The notes: generated by a model not told the origin, from the letters alone. 64,000 nucleotides of DNA from Candidatus Saccharimonadota bacterium (GCA_024635495.1 JAGXIT010000004.1:310001-374000), one strand, 5' to 3'; numbered from the stretch's first letter, positions 49,672-59,823 are shown. Program-made: numbers and translations.

Positions 49672-50123
49672 GATTGTACGCTCCGTATTTTTGCCTGAAT
49701 GGCATCGAGTTTTGCATCGTCCATGCGTGGGCCTTCGGCGGTTGTAATCCATCCGCGATAGTCTTCATTAAACTCGGTTATTTTAGACCAAATGTTTGTC
49801 GCATCGGCTAGTTTACCGTGGAGCGGAACAAGCTTCACATGCACGTGTGCCACGCCTGTTCCTTCTATGACCGTGGCGATTCGAGGCGTATCAAATGCCT
49901 TTTCGAGAATATTGGCTACTGTTTTTGTAGCAGTCATAAGTTCGTGGTATTCGCTGTCTTGCATAGCATAGGCATAGTCGCCAGGATTTTTCTTAGGTAC
50001 TAAGACCGTGAAACCGGGTGTGTTCGGGAATGGTGTCAAAAAGGCGAGGTGCTTTTCATCCTCCCAGACGGTCCAGGCGTGCATCTTACCTTCTACGATA
50101 TCGTCAAAAATAGTGCGCTGCAT
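49668..50123 (-). CDS. HIT-family protein
   Basis: GTGVAHVHVKLVPLHG histidine triad. Confidence 0.92.
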   Translation of the reverse strand: MQRTIFDDIVEGKMHAWTVWEDEKHLAFLTPFPNTPGFTVLVPKKNPGDYAYAMQDSEYHELMTATKTVANILEKAFDTPRIATVIEGTGVAHVHVKLVPLHGKLADATNIWSKITEFNEDYRGWITTAEGPRMDDAKLDAIQAKIRSVQS

Positions 50124-51166
50124 TAAAATTGCTCCAAGAAATCTAGTTTGGCGGACTGGAAATGGCGAACGTCTTCGATACCCTGCTTCATCATCACCAG
50201 ACGGTCGACACCGCAGCCGAAAGCAAAGCCGGTGTATTCATTTGGATCGACGCCAGCGGCCTTGAGCACGCTCGGATGAATCATGCCGCAGCCGAGGAGC
50301 TCAATCCAACCCTCTTGGCTACAAACGCTACAGCCCTTCTGTTCACAAAACGGACAGCTGAGGGCGAATTCGAAACTTGGCTCGGTGAATGGGAAGTAGA
50401 ATGGATTGACCCGAACTTCGAGCTGCTGACCATAGTATTCCTGCAGGAATTCTTGCAGTGTCGCGATAAGCATACCAGCGTGAACCCCTCGAGCGACGTA
50501 GACACCCTCGACTTGGTAGAAGGTGTGTTCGTGACGGGCATCGAGGTCTTCATTGCGAAAGACACGGTCAGGCACGATGGCGGCAATGGCTTCACCACGC
50601 TCAAGCTTGTCGATGTATTTCTTGATGGTGCGATTTTGCATAGTACTGGTGTGAGCTGGAGCGATGAGTGCATCGCCATCTGCGTCAGCCTCGACCGTCA
50701 TGAAGGTATCGTAATCGTCGCGCGCTGGGTGGCCCTTGGGGAAATTGAGCGACTCAAACATGTGATACTGGTCATCAATTTCTCTTGATTCCTCAGCAAC
50801 GAAGCCCATGCGACCGAAGATGTCGATAATCGTGGCGATTTCTTGCGTGAGTGGATGGGTCGTGCCCTGATCTGTTGGCAATAGGCTTGGGCGAGCGGCA
50901 TTTACATCCATCGGCGCGGTGACATCAAGTGGCGGCAGCTGCGCTTGCTCATCGGCTATAGCATCAACTTGGGCTTGGAGCTCAGTCCGAAGCGCATTTA
51001 CTTCTTGACCGAAAGTCGAGCGTTCTTCTGGGCTAAGCGTGCGAATCTGGTCGTACAGCCCTTTGAGCTCAGGGGCCTTCAAGATATCACTTTTCACTTC
51101 GAGTGAGGCAAAGCGCTCCGCAAGCACTGCGGCAACATCAGCAATCTGAGAATTGGTATAACTCAT
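50123..51166 (-). CDS. pheS: Phenylalanyl-tRNA synthetase alpha subunit
   Basis: HPLTQEIATIIDIFGRMGFVAEESREIDDQYHMFESLNFPKGHPARD; FAFGCGVDRLVMMKQGI. Confidence 0.96.
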   Translation of the reverse strand: MSYTNSQIADVAAVLAERFASLEVKSDILKAPELKGLYDQIRTLSPEERSTFGQEVNALRTELQAQVDAIADEQAQLPPLDVTAPMDVNAARPSLLPTDQGTTHPLTQEIATIIDIFGRMGFVAEESREIDDQYHMFESLNFPKGHPARDDYDTFMTVEADADGDALIAPAHTSTMQNRTIKKYIDKLERGEAIAAIVPDRVFRNEDLDARHEHTFYQVEGVYVARGVHAGMLIATLQEFLQEYYGQQLEVRVNPFYFPFTEPSFEFALSCPFCEQKGCSVCSQEGWIELLGCGMIHPSVLKAAGVDPNEYTGFAFGCGVDRLVMMKQGIEDVRHFQSAKLDFLEQF

Positions 51167-51233
51167 CTTGCAATTAGTATACCATCTGTACACCCGCAAA
51201 AAAGGGGGTGTAATGGATTTTTAAGCATTATCG

Positions 51234-51515
51234 TTAATATAGTGCGTTTATATCTGTATCGAGTGTCGAGACATCGAGGCTTGAATCGAGATCAGTTGCG
51301 ACATCACCGAGTGTCGTATCGGCTGCCTTGAGCGTAGTGTCGGCATCTATGACGGCTTGTTCTTGTGGGGTAGTGCCGTCTGCAGTCGCACTGGTACTCG
51401 TGGTGTCATTGGCTTGCATCACGCGGTAGCCAGTGAAGCCGACGATTCCGACGACAGCCACTATGAGTGCGATGGCGATGATGTGAGAAAATCCTTGGGT
51501 ATTGAGGCGCTTCAT
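51234..51515 (-). CDS. Small membrane/exported protein
   Basis: FSHIIAIALIVAVVGIVGFTGYRVMQAN TM helix. Confidence 0.65.
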   Translation of the reverse strand: MKRLNTQGFSHIIAIALIVAVVGIVGFTGYRVMQANDTTSTSATADGTTPQEQAVIDADTTLKAADTTLGDVATDLDSSLDVSTLDTDINALY

Positions 51516-52234
51516 TATTCAGTACCTCCTGTGGTTTCGGTTGTGTCTGTTTCTGGTGCGGTCGCGTGGACGAGAGCGACGAGGATATCGTGCAAGGCAG
51601 AACGGTAATCTCGAAGTGCCTGGCGAGCAGTTAGGCCAGCCTCCTTGATAGTAGCGAGATTGACAGCGACATCTGGGCTGCTACATTTGATGTCGGTAGC
51701 GACTGCTTGCATCGCGTCCACGGCATTAACTGCCGCTTGTTGCTTAGCATCGGCCGTGTCAGTCAGTTCTGCGAAGTTTGTGACTGTGACATTATTAGTC
51801 AACTGATAGGTCGTGAGCTTGGTGTAGGCGGTTTCGAGGCGTGTGATCTGTGTATCGCCAGCCTTGGAGAAGGCGCTGATTTTGTTATTGACTGCTTTTT
51901 CGCGGTTCTGGCAGATCTTTAGACGCTGGTCTTCGGTGCGCTGCGTCTTCTGGTCATTCAGGGTGGAGAGGGACTTTTGCGCCCGGTCTTTGGCAGCGCT
52001 AACTCTCTCTTGGACAGCTGCTCTATGCTCGTTCTCTGTTTCGTTCTCGATCTCGGTCTCGATCTCGGTCTCGGTTCCGTCAGTAGATGTAGTAGTGTCG
52101 CTCGATTCACTCTCGTTGTCCTCATGGGCGCTTGTCGGCGCATAGGTGATGAGTGGCAGCACGAGCAAGCTCAGCGCTGCGACAATGAACGCGCCTGACC
52201 GGAGCGACGTTTGTATATAGTCTGTATATTTCAT
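51515..52234 (-). CDS. Exported/anchored coiled-coil protein
   Basis: N-terminal signal/TM helix, ETEIETEIENETENE repeat, helical body. Confidence 0.7.
   Translation of the reverse strand: MKYTDYIQTSLRSGAFIVAALSLLVLPLITYAPTSAHEDNESESSDTTTSTDGTETEIETEIENETENEHRAAVQERVSAAKDRAQKSLSTLNDQKTQRTEDQRLKICQNREKAVNNKISAFSKAGDTQITRLETAYTKLTTYQLTNNVTVTNFAELTDTADAKQQAAVNAVDAMQAVATDIKCSSPDVAVNLATIKEAGLTARQALRDYRSALHDILVALVHATAPETDTTETTGGTE
52035..52080. repeat. Tandem hexamer-like repeat (gatctcggtctc units) in coding sequence
   Basis: ttctcgatctcggtctcgatctcggtctcggttcc encodes ETEIETEIENE. Confidence 0.75.
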
Positions 52235-52356
52235 GGTTATTAATACCTTCAGTTATGTTTGATGGTACTTATTAGTATATAACTGCTTATGATAATTGCA
52301 ATCGAGGTTATAGACTGAACAGTTGAGTCATCTGGTGAGTGCGCTATACTATGGGT

Positions 52357-52854
52357 ATGGCAAATTTTTCCTTCGACATCGTAAGTGAATATGACAAGGC
52401 CGAGATGAATAATGTCTTCGACCAATCCCAACGTGAACTGAGTAGTCGCTACGACTTCAAGGGCACCCCTGCGGAGCTCGACTGGATGGAAGACAAAAAA
52501 GGCATGAAAATAACCGGCAACGGTGAATGGCAGATTGATGCCATACTCGATATCGTCCGCAAGAAGCTCGCAGCCCGCACTATCAGCCAAAAAGTACTCG
52601 ACACATCACACGATATAACCGAATCGAATCTGAAAACGACGAAGGAAGTGCCTTTCAAGGCGGGCCTCGACCAAGAAAAAGCCAAAATGCTCACCAAGCT
52701 TATCCGTGAAGACTACCCCAAGGCAAAGACGCAAATTCAGGGAGATACCGTCCGTGTCACCAGCAACAGCAAAAACGATTTGCAATCAGTTATGCAGCTG
52801 ATTCGGAGCCACGACGAGCTCGAATTCCCCGTTAACTTCGATAACTTCCGTTAA
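52357..52854 (+). CDS. yajQ: YajQ-family nucleotide/cyclic-di-GMP-binding protein
   Basis: FSFDIVSEYDKAEMNNVFDQSQRELSSRYDFKGTPAEL. Confidence 0.94.
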   Translation: MANFSFDIVSEYDKAEMNNVFDQSQRELSSRYDFKGTPAELDWMEDKKGMKITGNGEWQIDAILDIVRKKLAARTISQKVLDTSHDITESNLKTTKEVPFKAGLDQEKAKMLTKLIREDYPKAKTQIQGDTVRVTSNSKNDLQSVMQLIRSHDELEFPVNFDNFR

Positions 52855-52904
52855 GCACACCCGTAGTGCTGGATTCATTGGCTCGATGTCGGTATGATGT
52901 AAGC

Positions 52905-54299
52905 ATGAGCGATACCGCACACGAGGACGATGCAGCAGAAGCAGTACAGCAGCCTACCACCGCAGAGACTATTGACCCTCCGCCAAAACCACTGTCACTC
53001 GAAGAAGAAGCGGTCGCCGTCTTGCGAGCAAATGACCGAGAAACACACACAATTCCAGCTGCAAATTTATACCCTCACCAGTGGCTCTGGGATAGTTGTT
53101 TCGTCGCCATCGGACTTCGACACATCGATATCGACCGAGCTCAGACAGAACTGACAAGTCTCATTGAAGGACAGTGGGCAGATGGCATGATGCCGAATAT
53201 TATTTTTTCAGAGGCGCCGGAGTATCGCCGCGATCGTAACTTTTGGCGCAGTTGGGTGAATCCAAATTCGCCCGATGGTGTCGCCACGAGCGGCATCACA
53301 CAGCCACCAATGCTAGCCGAAGCAGTCTGGCAGGTCGGCCAGAAGCTCAATCTCGCCGAACGGCGCAGCTGGTACAAACTCATGCTGCCACATATCGTCA
53401 GCTACCACGAGTGGCTATACGCCGACCGCGACCCACACGATGAGGGGCTCATACTGCTTGTCCACCCCTGGGAGACTGGCCTCGACAATACTCCAGCCTG
53501 GACGCACGAGCTACATGAACACCTCATGCCAAGCTGGATTAGCTTCATCCGCTGGGCGCATCTCGATACCGTGATTGGCTTCTTCCGGCGTGACCGCCAC
53601 TACATACCACCAGGACAGCGGCTCTCGACGCTCGAAACACTCAGCTACTTTGATGCCCAGCGACGGCTTCGTCGCAAAGGCTACAATACGCTCAAGATTC
53701 TTGATCATGGCCTCTTCAGTATCGAAGACCTGACATACAATTCGATTTTTATCCGAGCAAATACCAGGCTTCGTGAAATCGCCAAGACCATCCGGCATGA
53801 GCTGCCCGAAGAGCTTATTGCCAACATAGAGAAAAGCGAAAAGGCCCTACAAGGTCTCTACGATCCATACGCTCGAACATTTTGGTCACGCGATTTCATC
53901 ACTCACCGGCTGCTCAAACAACCAAGTATCGCCTCACTAATGCCACTCTATGCAGGTGTCGTCACAAAGGACCAGGCAGAACACATCGTCAAACAACTCG
54001 AAAACGAGCATGTGTTCGGGCCAGCCTTCCCAGTGCCGAGCGTGCCGCTGGATAGCCGAGATTTTGACCCGGACCGTTACTGGCAGGGACCGAGCTGGGT
54101 TAATACCAACTGGCTTATCATCGAAGGCTTGAAGCAATACGGATTTACGCATCACGCTCAGGCGCTCACCGACTCCACGCTCGAGATGGTACGAAATAGT
54201 GGCATGGCTGAGTACTTCGATCCAAATACTGGGGAGCCACTTGGCGCTCGTGATTTCTCCTGGACGGCTGCACTTACTGTTGACCTACTACGCTCGTGA
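52905..54299 (+). CDS. Glycoside hydrolase-like (MGH1/GH63/trehalase-type alpha/alpha barrel)
   Basis: LYPHQWLWDSCFVAIGLRHID...HPWETGLDNTPAW...DRYWQGPSWVNTNWLIIEGL. Confidence 0.82.
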   Translation: MSDTAHEDDAAEAVQQPTTAETIDPPPKPLSLEEEAVAVLRANDRETHTIPAANLYPHQWLWDSCFVAIGLRHIDIDRAQTELTSLIEGQWADGMMPNIIFSEAPEYRRDRNFWRSWVNPNSPDGVATSGITQPPMLAEAVWQVGQKLNLAERRSWYKLMLPHIVSYHEWLYADRDPHDEGLILLVHPWETGLDNTPAWTHELHEHLMPSWISFIRWAHLDTVIGFFRRDRHYIPPGQRLSTLETLSYFDAQRRLRRKGYNTLKILDHGLFSIEDLTYNSIFIRANTRLREIAKTIRHELPEELIANIEKSEKALQGLYDPYARTFWSRDFITHRLLKQPSIASLMPLYAGVVTKDQAEHIVKQLENEHVFGPAFPVPSVPLDSRDFDPDRYWQGPSWVNTNWLIIEGLKQYGFTHHAQALTDSTLEMVRNSGMAEYFDPNTGEPLGARDFSWTAALTVDLLRS

Positions 54300-54342
54300 T
54301 GTTCTCCTCTTTTTTTAATTTGCATGTGGTACACTTGATTTT

Positions 54343-55155
54343 ATGTTAGCTATTCTCCAGGCCATTGTCCTCGGAATCATCGAGGGCGTCAGTGAGTTCT
54401 TGCCTATTTCCAGTACTGGCCATTTGATTGTAGCCGAAAAAGCTATCGGCTTTCAGGATAACCACGATATATTCACCGTCGTCATCCAGGTCGGCGCCAT
54501 CGCAGCGGTCGTCTGGTTCTACCGCAAGGATTTATTACAGAAAACTCTCGGGCTCTTCAGGCGTGAAAAGATAGCGCTCAACTTTTGGAAAATATTAGTC
54601 ATCGGCACCATCCCTGCAGGTATTATCGGCTTATTGCTTGAGAAACATATGGGTTCAATCACGACACCACTCGTCGTCGCCATTTCATTGATACTCGGTG
54701 GTATCATCCTCTGGATTGTCGATCGCAAACCGGTCGAGCATAATGACGCTCCAGTTGAGCTCGACCAGATTTCGACCAAACAAGCGGCCCTCATCGGGCT
54801 CGGTCAATCAGTCGCCATCATCCCTGGCGTCTCACGCAGTGGCGCAACTATCGTCAGTGGACTGGCGACCAAACTCAACCGCCCGACAGCCACCGCTTTT
54901 TCATTTTACCTAAGTATCCCTGTGATGGTCGCTGCAAGCGGACTCAAGCTCGTCAAATACAATAGCGATTTGTCTGCGCTACCAGGTGGAACTGCCTCGC
55001 TCATCGTTGGACTTGTGGCTGCATTCATCACTGCGTTATTGGCAATATCGTGGTTGCTTCGCTATATCGTTCACCACAATTTCAAGCCATTTGCCTACTA
55101 TCGGATTGCGCTCGGCACGCTTATCTTGCTACTCTTGGCCGTTGGGCTTTTGTAG
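54343..55155 (+). CDS. uppP: Undecaprenyl-diphosphatase
   Basis: GIIEGVSEFLPISSTGHLIVAE; PGVSRSGATIVSGL. Confidence 0.96.
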   Translation: MLAILQAIVLGIIEGVSEFLPISSTGHLIVAEKAIGFQDNHDIFTVVIQVGAIAAVVWFYRKDLLQKTLGLFRREKIALNFWKILVIGTIPAGIIGLLLEKHMGSITTPLVVAISLILGGIILWIVDRKPVEHNDAPVELDQISTKQAALIGLGQSVAIIPGVSRSGATIVSGLATKLNRPTATAFSFYLSIPVMVAASGLKLVKYNSDLSALPGGTASLIVGLVAAFITALLAISWLLRYIVHHNFKPFAYYRIALGTLILLLLAVGLL

Positions 55156-55156
55156 C

Positions 55157-56053
55157 CTAGACCACGGTGAAGTTTTTGAGCTGCTGACGGACAGACCAAG
55201 CAAGGCCAACCAGTCCGGGTGGTAATTTGCGACCCTTGAGCGCCACAACACTCAAGCGCCGCTCAATCCGATACGGCTTACCAGAAACCCGTAGCATGTG
55301 CAGCTCGCCGATCTTTATCTTGTTCGCGACGATATGCTCTGGGAGTAACGTCACACCCCGACCACGCAATACCATCTGGATCATGATCTCCTGACTTGTC
55401 GAATAGAGAATCGTAGTCGTCCTGATCTGGTCTTGCTCAAGTGCCGACATGACGATACGGTGCGTCGTCGATGTCTGGACGTAGGCAATAAACGGCAACT
55501 GCCCACCAGCGTCGACGATAGCCTGAAACTCTGGTGCTGATGCGCTGTGGCAGACCAGCACCAGCTGCTCTATACCGACTGCAGCTGTTTGCAGCTTCGC
55601 ATCTTCGGTTGCACTCTCTACGACAACCGCTAAATCGATTTGATCACTCATCAGTGCCGCACGCAAGCTCGTGGAGTTCGTCACAAATAGTCCAAGCTCT
55701 GTTTGTTGTTCGAGGGTACGCAGCGGCTCCTCTTGGCTCGATAATAGTGAAGCGACGCTATCTATCATACCAATGCGCAGCTTGACCTTTTCTTCGCCCA
55801 AACCAGCCAGCACTAGTTGGAGATTATGATCGGTCGCACGGTGCTCAAGCGCTGAGCTGTAGACAATTTTGCCCGCTTCTGTCAGCGTGATGCCCTGTCG
55901 ACCTGAACTTTCAAGCAATTTTACCTTGAGAGATTTTTCAAGCTTGCCGATAGCGACACTGAGTGCAGGTTGAGAGATGTGCAGGTTCTTGGCAGCCTTG
56001 GTAAAGCTACCGGCTTCGACAAGTGCAGCATACTTCTGTAGACGGTCATCCAT
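55157..56053 (-). CDS. LysR-family transcriptional regulator
   Basis: KYAALVEAGSFTKAAKNLHISQPALSVAIGKLEKSLKVKLLES HTH. Confidence 0.93.
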   Translation of the reverse strand: MDDRLQKYAALVEAGSFTKAAKNLHISQPALSVAIGKLEKSLKVKLLESSGRQGITLTEAGKIVYSSALEHRATDHNLQLVLAGLGEEKVKLRIGMIDSVASLLSSQEEPLRTLEQQTELGLFVTNSTSLRAALMSDQIDLAVVVESATEDAKLQTAAVGIEQLVLVCHSASAPEFQAIVDAGGQLPFIAYVQTSTTHRIVMSALEQDQIRTTTILYSTSQEIMIQMVLRGRGVTLLPEHIVANKIKIGELHMLRVSGKPYRIERRLSVVALKGRKLPPGLVGLAWSVRQQLKNFTVV

Positions 56054-56139
56054 ATATTTTTATTATAGCAGTAGTAAATAGTATGTATTGGATTTATATA
56101 TATTTGACGCCTAGACTAGCAACAAAGGGGGAATTATAT

Positions 56140-57273
56140 ATGTCACAGAAACAATCTATTAAGGTAGCAGTCATCGGAGTTGGAAACTGTTTTTCCGCGC
56201 TCTACCAAGGGTTTGAATACTACCGCGAGCACGGCGAAGATAATATACCGGGCATCATGTTCGCCGATATTGGCGGCTATCGCACCAGTGATATCAAGGT
56301 CGTAGCGGCCTTCGATGTCGATCCACGTAAAGTCGGCAAGCCAGTTGGAGAAGCCATCTTCGCAGCGCCGAACTGTGCGCGAATGTTTCAAAAGGATGTG
56401 CCAGCAGGACCAGTAGTGCAAATGGGCAATACGCTCGATGGCGTCAGTGACTACATGCTTGAGCAGCCCGAGGATCTTGGCTTCCGCGTGAGCAAAGCCA
56501 AGTCAGTCGACGTCGTGAAGGTACTCAAAGAGAGTGGTGCAGACATCCTCATCAATTACTTGCCCGTGGGTTCACAGGAAGCCACTGAGTTCTACGCCCA
56601 AGCTGCTATCGATGCTGGTGTGGCATTTCTAAACTGTATACCCGTCTTCATCGCATCTGACCCGAAGTGGGAGCAGAAATTCATCGATGCCGGCTTGCCT
56701 CTTATAGGCGATGACATGCGGAGCCAGCTTGGCGCCAGTGTCGTCAGTCAAGTAATGCAGGAACTCGCGTTTGATCGTGGTATGGAAGTCGACTTCCACC
56801 AGCAAATCAACATCGGTGGCAATACTGACTTCAATAATATGATGGTGCAGACGCGACTTGCGAGTAAAAAGAAGAGCAAAGAGAATGTCATCCGAGCACA
56901 AAACGATATCCGTGGTATCGAGGTGCCAGAGCACAGCCTCTTCGCCGGCCCGAGCACCTACATCCCGTATCTCAAAGATAATAAGGTCGCCTACTTCAAT
57001 CTGCGTTTCCGTGGGTTCGGCGATGCGCCCGTCACGATGGATATAAAGCTATCTGTGCAAGACAGTGAGAATAGTGCAGGTGTCGTCATCGATGCGATTC
57101 GCTACCTCAAGGTTGCTCGTGAACTCGGCGTCGTCGGTGCCCTGCGTGGCCCGTCTGCCTGGACGCAAAAGACCCCGCCCGAGCAAATGATGTACGCCGA
57201 TGCCAAGCTAGAATGCAAAGCGCTCGCTAAGCGCGAACTAACTGCGGGCGTCAAACGCCAAGTCAAAGCCTAG
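56140..57273 (+). CDS. ino1: Myo-inositol-1-phosphate synthase
   Basis: IKVAVIGVGNCFSALYQGFEYY...NYLPVGSQEATEFYAQAAIDAGVAFLNCIPVFIAS...QINIGGNTDFNNM; SD AAGGGGG. Confidence 0.92.
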   Translation: MSQKQSIKVAVIGVGNCFSALYQGFEYYREHGEDNIPGIMFADIGGYRTSDIKVVAAFDVDPRKVGKPVGEAIFAAPNCARMFQKDVPAGPVVQMGNTLDGVSDYMLEQPEDLGFRVSKAKSVDVVKVLKESGADILINYLPVGSQEATEFYAQAAIDAGVAFLNCIPVFIASDPKWEQKFIDAGLPLIGDDMRSQLGASVVSQVMQELAFDRGMEVDFHQQINIGGNTDFNNMMVQTRLASKKKSKENVIRAQNDIRGIEVPEHSLFAGPSTYIPYLKDNKVAYFNLRFRGFGDAPVTMDIKLSVQDSENSAGVVIDAIRYLKVARELGVVGALRGPSAWTQKTPPEQMMYADAKLECKALAKRELTAGVKRQVKA

Positions 57274-57326
57274 GCCCACGACCTAGACCCATACTTTCGT
57301 CAGATTAACGGATGCGAATTTGTGAC

Positions 57327-57340
57327 AAATACTAGTATTT
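57327..57340. other. 14-bp perfect palindrome in intergenic region
   Basis: AAATACTAGTATTT. Confidence 0.4.
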
Positions 57341-57500
57341 TAATTAGTTATTTTTGAGATAATTCTGCATTTAGTTTTTTGAATATCGCAGGCTTTTGCT
57401 TTGAGTAGGTTGTGTCAAAAATTTGTTGCCATTTACCGTTTGCTTTATACGCTGCAGCGACTATACTTCCCCTACTCACCAGAAAACACATAAGGAATCC

Positions 57501-57947
57501 ATGTCAGCAATCAATTTTTACGATCATACCCATGAGGGCAAGCCGGTTACCATTGTCGGTGGCGATGAAATGGTGACGAGAGTGCTGACAAGTCAGCGTC
57601 TACGCATAGCGCTCGCGGAGTCTGGCATACGAGGACGAATCGTCGCAGATGAGCAGGAAGTTCCACCCCCACCGAAAAATTTCCGCTCGCACATTGAACG
57701 CATGCCCTTCCCGAGCGCCATACATCATGGATATATAGAACGAGAAATTGGTGGCCTTGCCCTGAGTGTTGAGCCGCCACTCGACGAGTTTACTCGAGCT
57801 ATTTTCAGCGATGAATATAATCAAGTCATAGGAGCTAAGCCTGTCGTCCACTCTGAGTTAGACGAGAAGTTCGATAGCAGTGAGTATGCGGTATTTACGA
57901 GTCAACCCAACCAAAGCGTAACTGCCCTACCGACAATGCCACGTTAG
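57501..57947 (+). CDS. Hypothetical protein
   Basis: ORF from MSAINFYDHT with SD AAGGA. Confidence 0.65.
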   Translation: MSAINFYDHTHEGKPVTIVGGDEMVTRVLTSQRLRIALAESGIRGRIVADEQEVPPPPKNFRSHIERMPFPSAIHHGYIEREIGGLALSVEPPLDEFTRAIFSDEYNQVIGAKPVVHSELDEKFDSSEYAVFTSQPNQSVTALPTMPR

Positions 57948-57982
57948 ATAGATATTTTGTTTTCTGACTACTCAAGATGCAC

Positions 57983-59047
57983 TTAAGATTCGTCGGTCGT
58001 TGGGCGGTCGAGCAAGAGCGGCTCGACACTCGGTGCCACATCGGTAATCTTCACGATATCACGGTCGATTTTGCCAAGCTCTTTGTACGTCGTATTGAAA
58101 TGCCCAACGGTCGTACCGAGACTATTCCCAAGCTTCTGCATGTAGGCATTGTGGGCCATCAGGTGTTTACTGAGGGCTTCGATATTTTTGCGGATCTTCT
58201 CGGTGTCTTTGTGGATTTCGATAGAGCGCAGCCCCTGCACAATAGTCTGTAGCATCGCACTAAGCGTACTCGGGCCGACGATGGTGACCTTCTTCTCGCT
58301 CGCATATTGGATGAGGTTGCGGCCGCTGACATTACCAAGCCCAACTTTGTTTGCGAGCAAGTCATAGTAGATCGCCTCGCTCGGGATAAACATCAGCGCC
58401 TGGTCGAGTGTACCCTTGCCTGGAAGTATGTATTTTGCAGTCTCGTCGATGCGACGCTTCAAATCTTCTTTGAATAACTTAGCGAGGGATTCTCGCTCTT
58501 CGGGCGTCTCGGTTTCGAGTAAGCGATTGTAATTTTCGAGGCTGAATTTACTATCTACTGGCAAGACTTTATCGTCAAGTATAATCGCTGCATCGACTAT
58601 CAAACCCTCGCCGAGTTTGTACTGCAGCTGGTAAGCGCCGGGGGGCAATGTGTTTTTGAGGATTTGGTCGAGGTAGTATTCGCCGATCACTCCACGCTGC
58701 TTTGGATTTTGCAGCACATTTTGTAGCATCTTGAGCTCGCCAGCGATATCCCCGACGTTTTTATTCGTCTTATCGAGCTCGGTTAGTTTCTCTGTGACGT
58801 CTTTGATAATCTTGGCACTAGCCTGAAATTGGGCCGTCATCTGCTTGTTGCTCGTGCCCAGCTGATCGCTGAGTTGCTGCTGCATGCCGTCTTTGAGCTT
58901 TGTGATGTCTTCTGAAAGGTTACGCAAATCCTCTTTGAGCATGAGCGAACTTTCGGTCGAGCTGGCTGGCTTGCGTAGCAACACATAGAAAAGCCCACCG
59001 GCTAAGGCCAACACAAGCACCGCGAGTAAAACCACCACTATTTCCAT
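57983..59047 (-). CDS. rmuC: RmuC-family protein
   Basis: N-terminal TM plus coiled coil; KQRGVIGEYYLDQILKN...PVDSKFSLENYNRLLE...GPSTLSAMLQTI. Confidence 0.92.
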   Translation of the reverse strand: MEIVVVLLAVLVLALAGGLFYVLLRKPASSTESSLMLKEDLRNLSEDITKLKDGMQQQLSDQLGTSNKQMTAQFQASAKIIKDVTEKLTELDKTNKNVGDIAGELKMLQNVLQNPKQRGVIGEYYLDQILKNTLPPGAYQLQYKLGEGLIVDAAIILDDKVLPVDSKFSLENYNRLLETETPEERESLAKLFKEDLKRRIDETAKYILPGKGTLDQALMFIPSEAIYYDLLANKVGLGNVSGRNLIQYASEKKVTIVGPSTLSAMLQTIVQGLRSIEIHKDTEKIRKNIEALSKHLMAHNAYMQKLGNSLGTTVGHFNTTYKELGKIDRDIVKITDVAPSVEPLLLDRPTTDES

Positions 59048-59068
59048 AGGTATAGTGTAGCAGAAATC

Positions 59069-59794
59069 CTAGATAAACCGCGTGAGAATAAACATGAGAG
59101 CAACGCCGGTCACAGTAAGGCTAACTGTCTTGTACGAAGCGGCGTGGCCGTGAGCCTGCGGCAAGATGTTACTAGCGGCGATATAGAGAAGGATTCCCGA
59201 GAAAAGTCCGAGATAGAATACCAGCGCCGTTTGTGAAAACGTGAATACCAAGCTCGTCAAACCACCGATAACGGGCATAATGATGACGACAGACATAAAT
59301 TTCTTAATATGGTCAACTTTGTTTTTGTGCAGGAGCATGAAGTTCGCAGTGTCAAAGCCATCGGCAAATCGGTGACCGATTACGGCGAGCGCTACTGCTG
59401 CACCGACGGCTGAACTTATCTGAAAACCAACACCAATGCTGAGGCCGTCAAAAAAACTATGAAGTGCCAGCGCAACTGCGCGAGCGAAGCCAAGCTTCGG
59501 GTGAGTGTGCGGAGTATAATCCGCCTCGGCATGTTCGTGTACTAAGATGAGTTTCTCGATGATATGGAAAGCCAAAAACCCAACAGTGAACATAAGCATC
59601 GGCCATACAAAATCTAATCCCTGGCTCTCGGCGCCCTCAAACAATTCGGGTAGTAAATCGAAGGCCACAAGCCCGAGCACTAGCCCTGCCGTCAGAGCCA
59701 TCGCCAGGTGTAATTGCTTGCGGCTGCGCAGTGCCGTGTAGCCCCCCAAGAGCGCGGCGAATGAGGCAATTACAGTGAGAATGAATACTAACAT
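59069..59794 (-). CDS. ZIP-family metal transporter
   Basis: ALALHSFFDGLSIGVGFQ...VIGHRFADGFDTANFML. Confidence 0.88.
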   Translation of the reverse strand: MLVFILTVIASFAALLGGYTALRSRKQLHLAMALTAGLVLGLVAFDLLPELFEGAESQGLDFVWPMLMFTVGFLAFHIIEKLILVHEHAEADYTPHTHPKLGFARAVALALHSFFDGLSIGVGFQISSAVGAAVALAVIGHRFADGFDTANFMLLHKNKVDHIKKFMSVVIIMPVIGGLTSLVFTFSQTALVFYLGLFSGILLYIAASNILPQAHGHAASYKTVSLTVTGVALMFILTRFI

Positions 59795-59823
59795 CCTTGT
59801 AGCGTAGTAGAGTTAGTATATTT

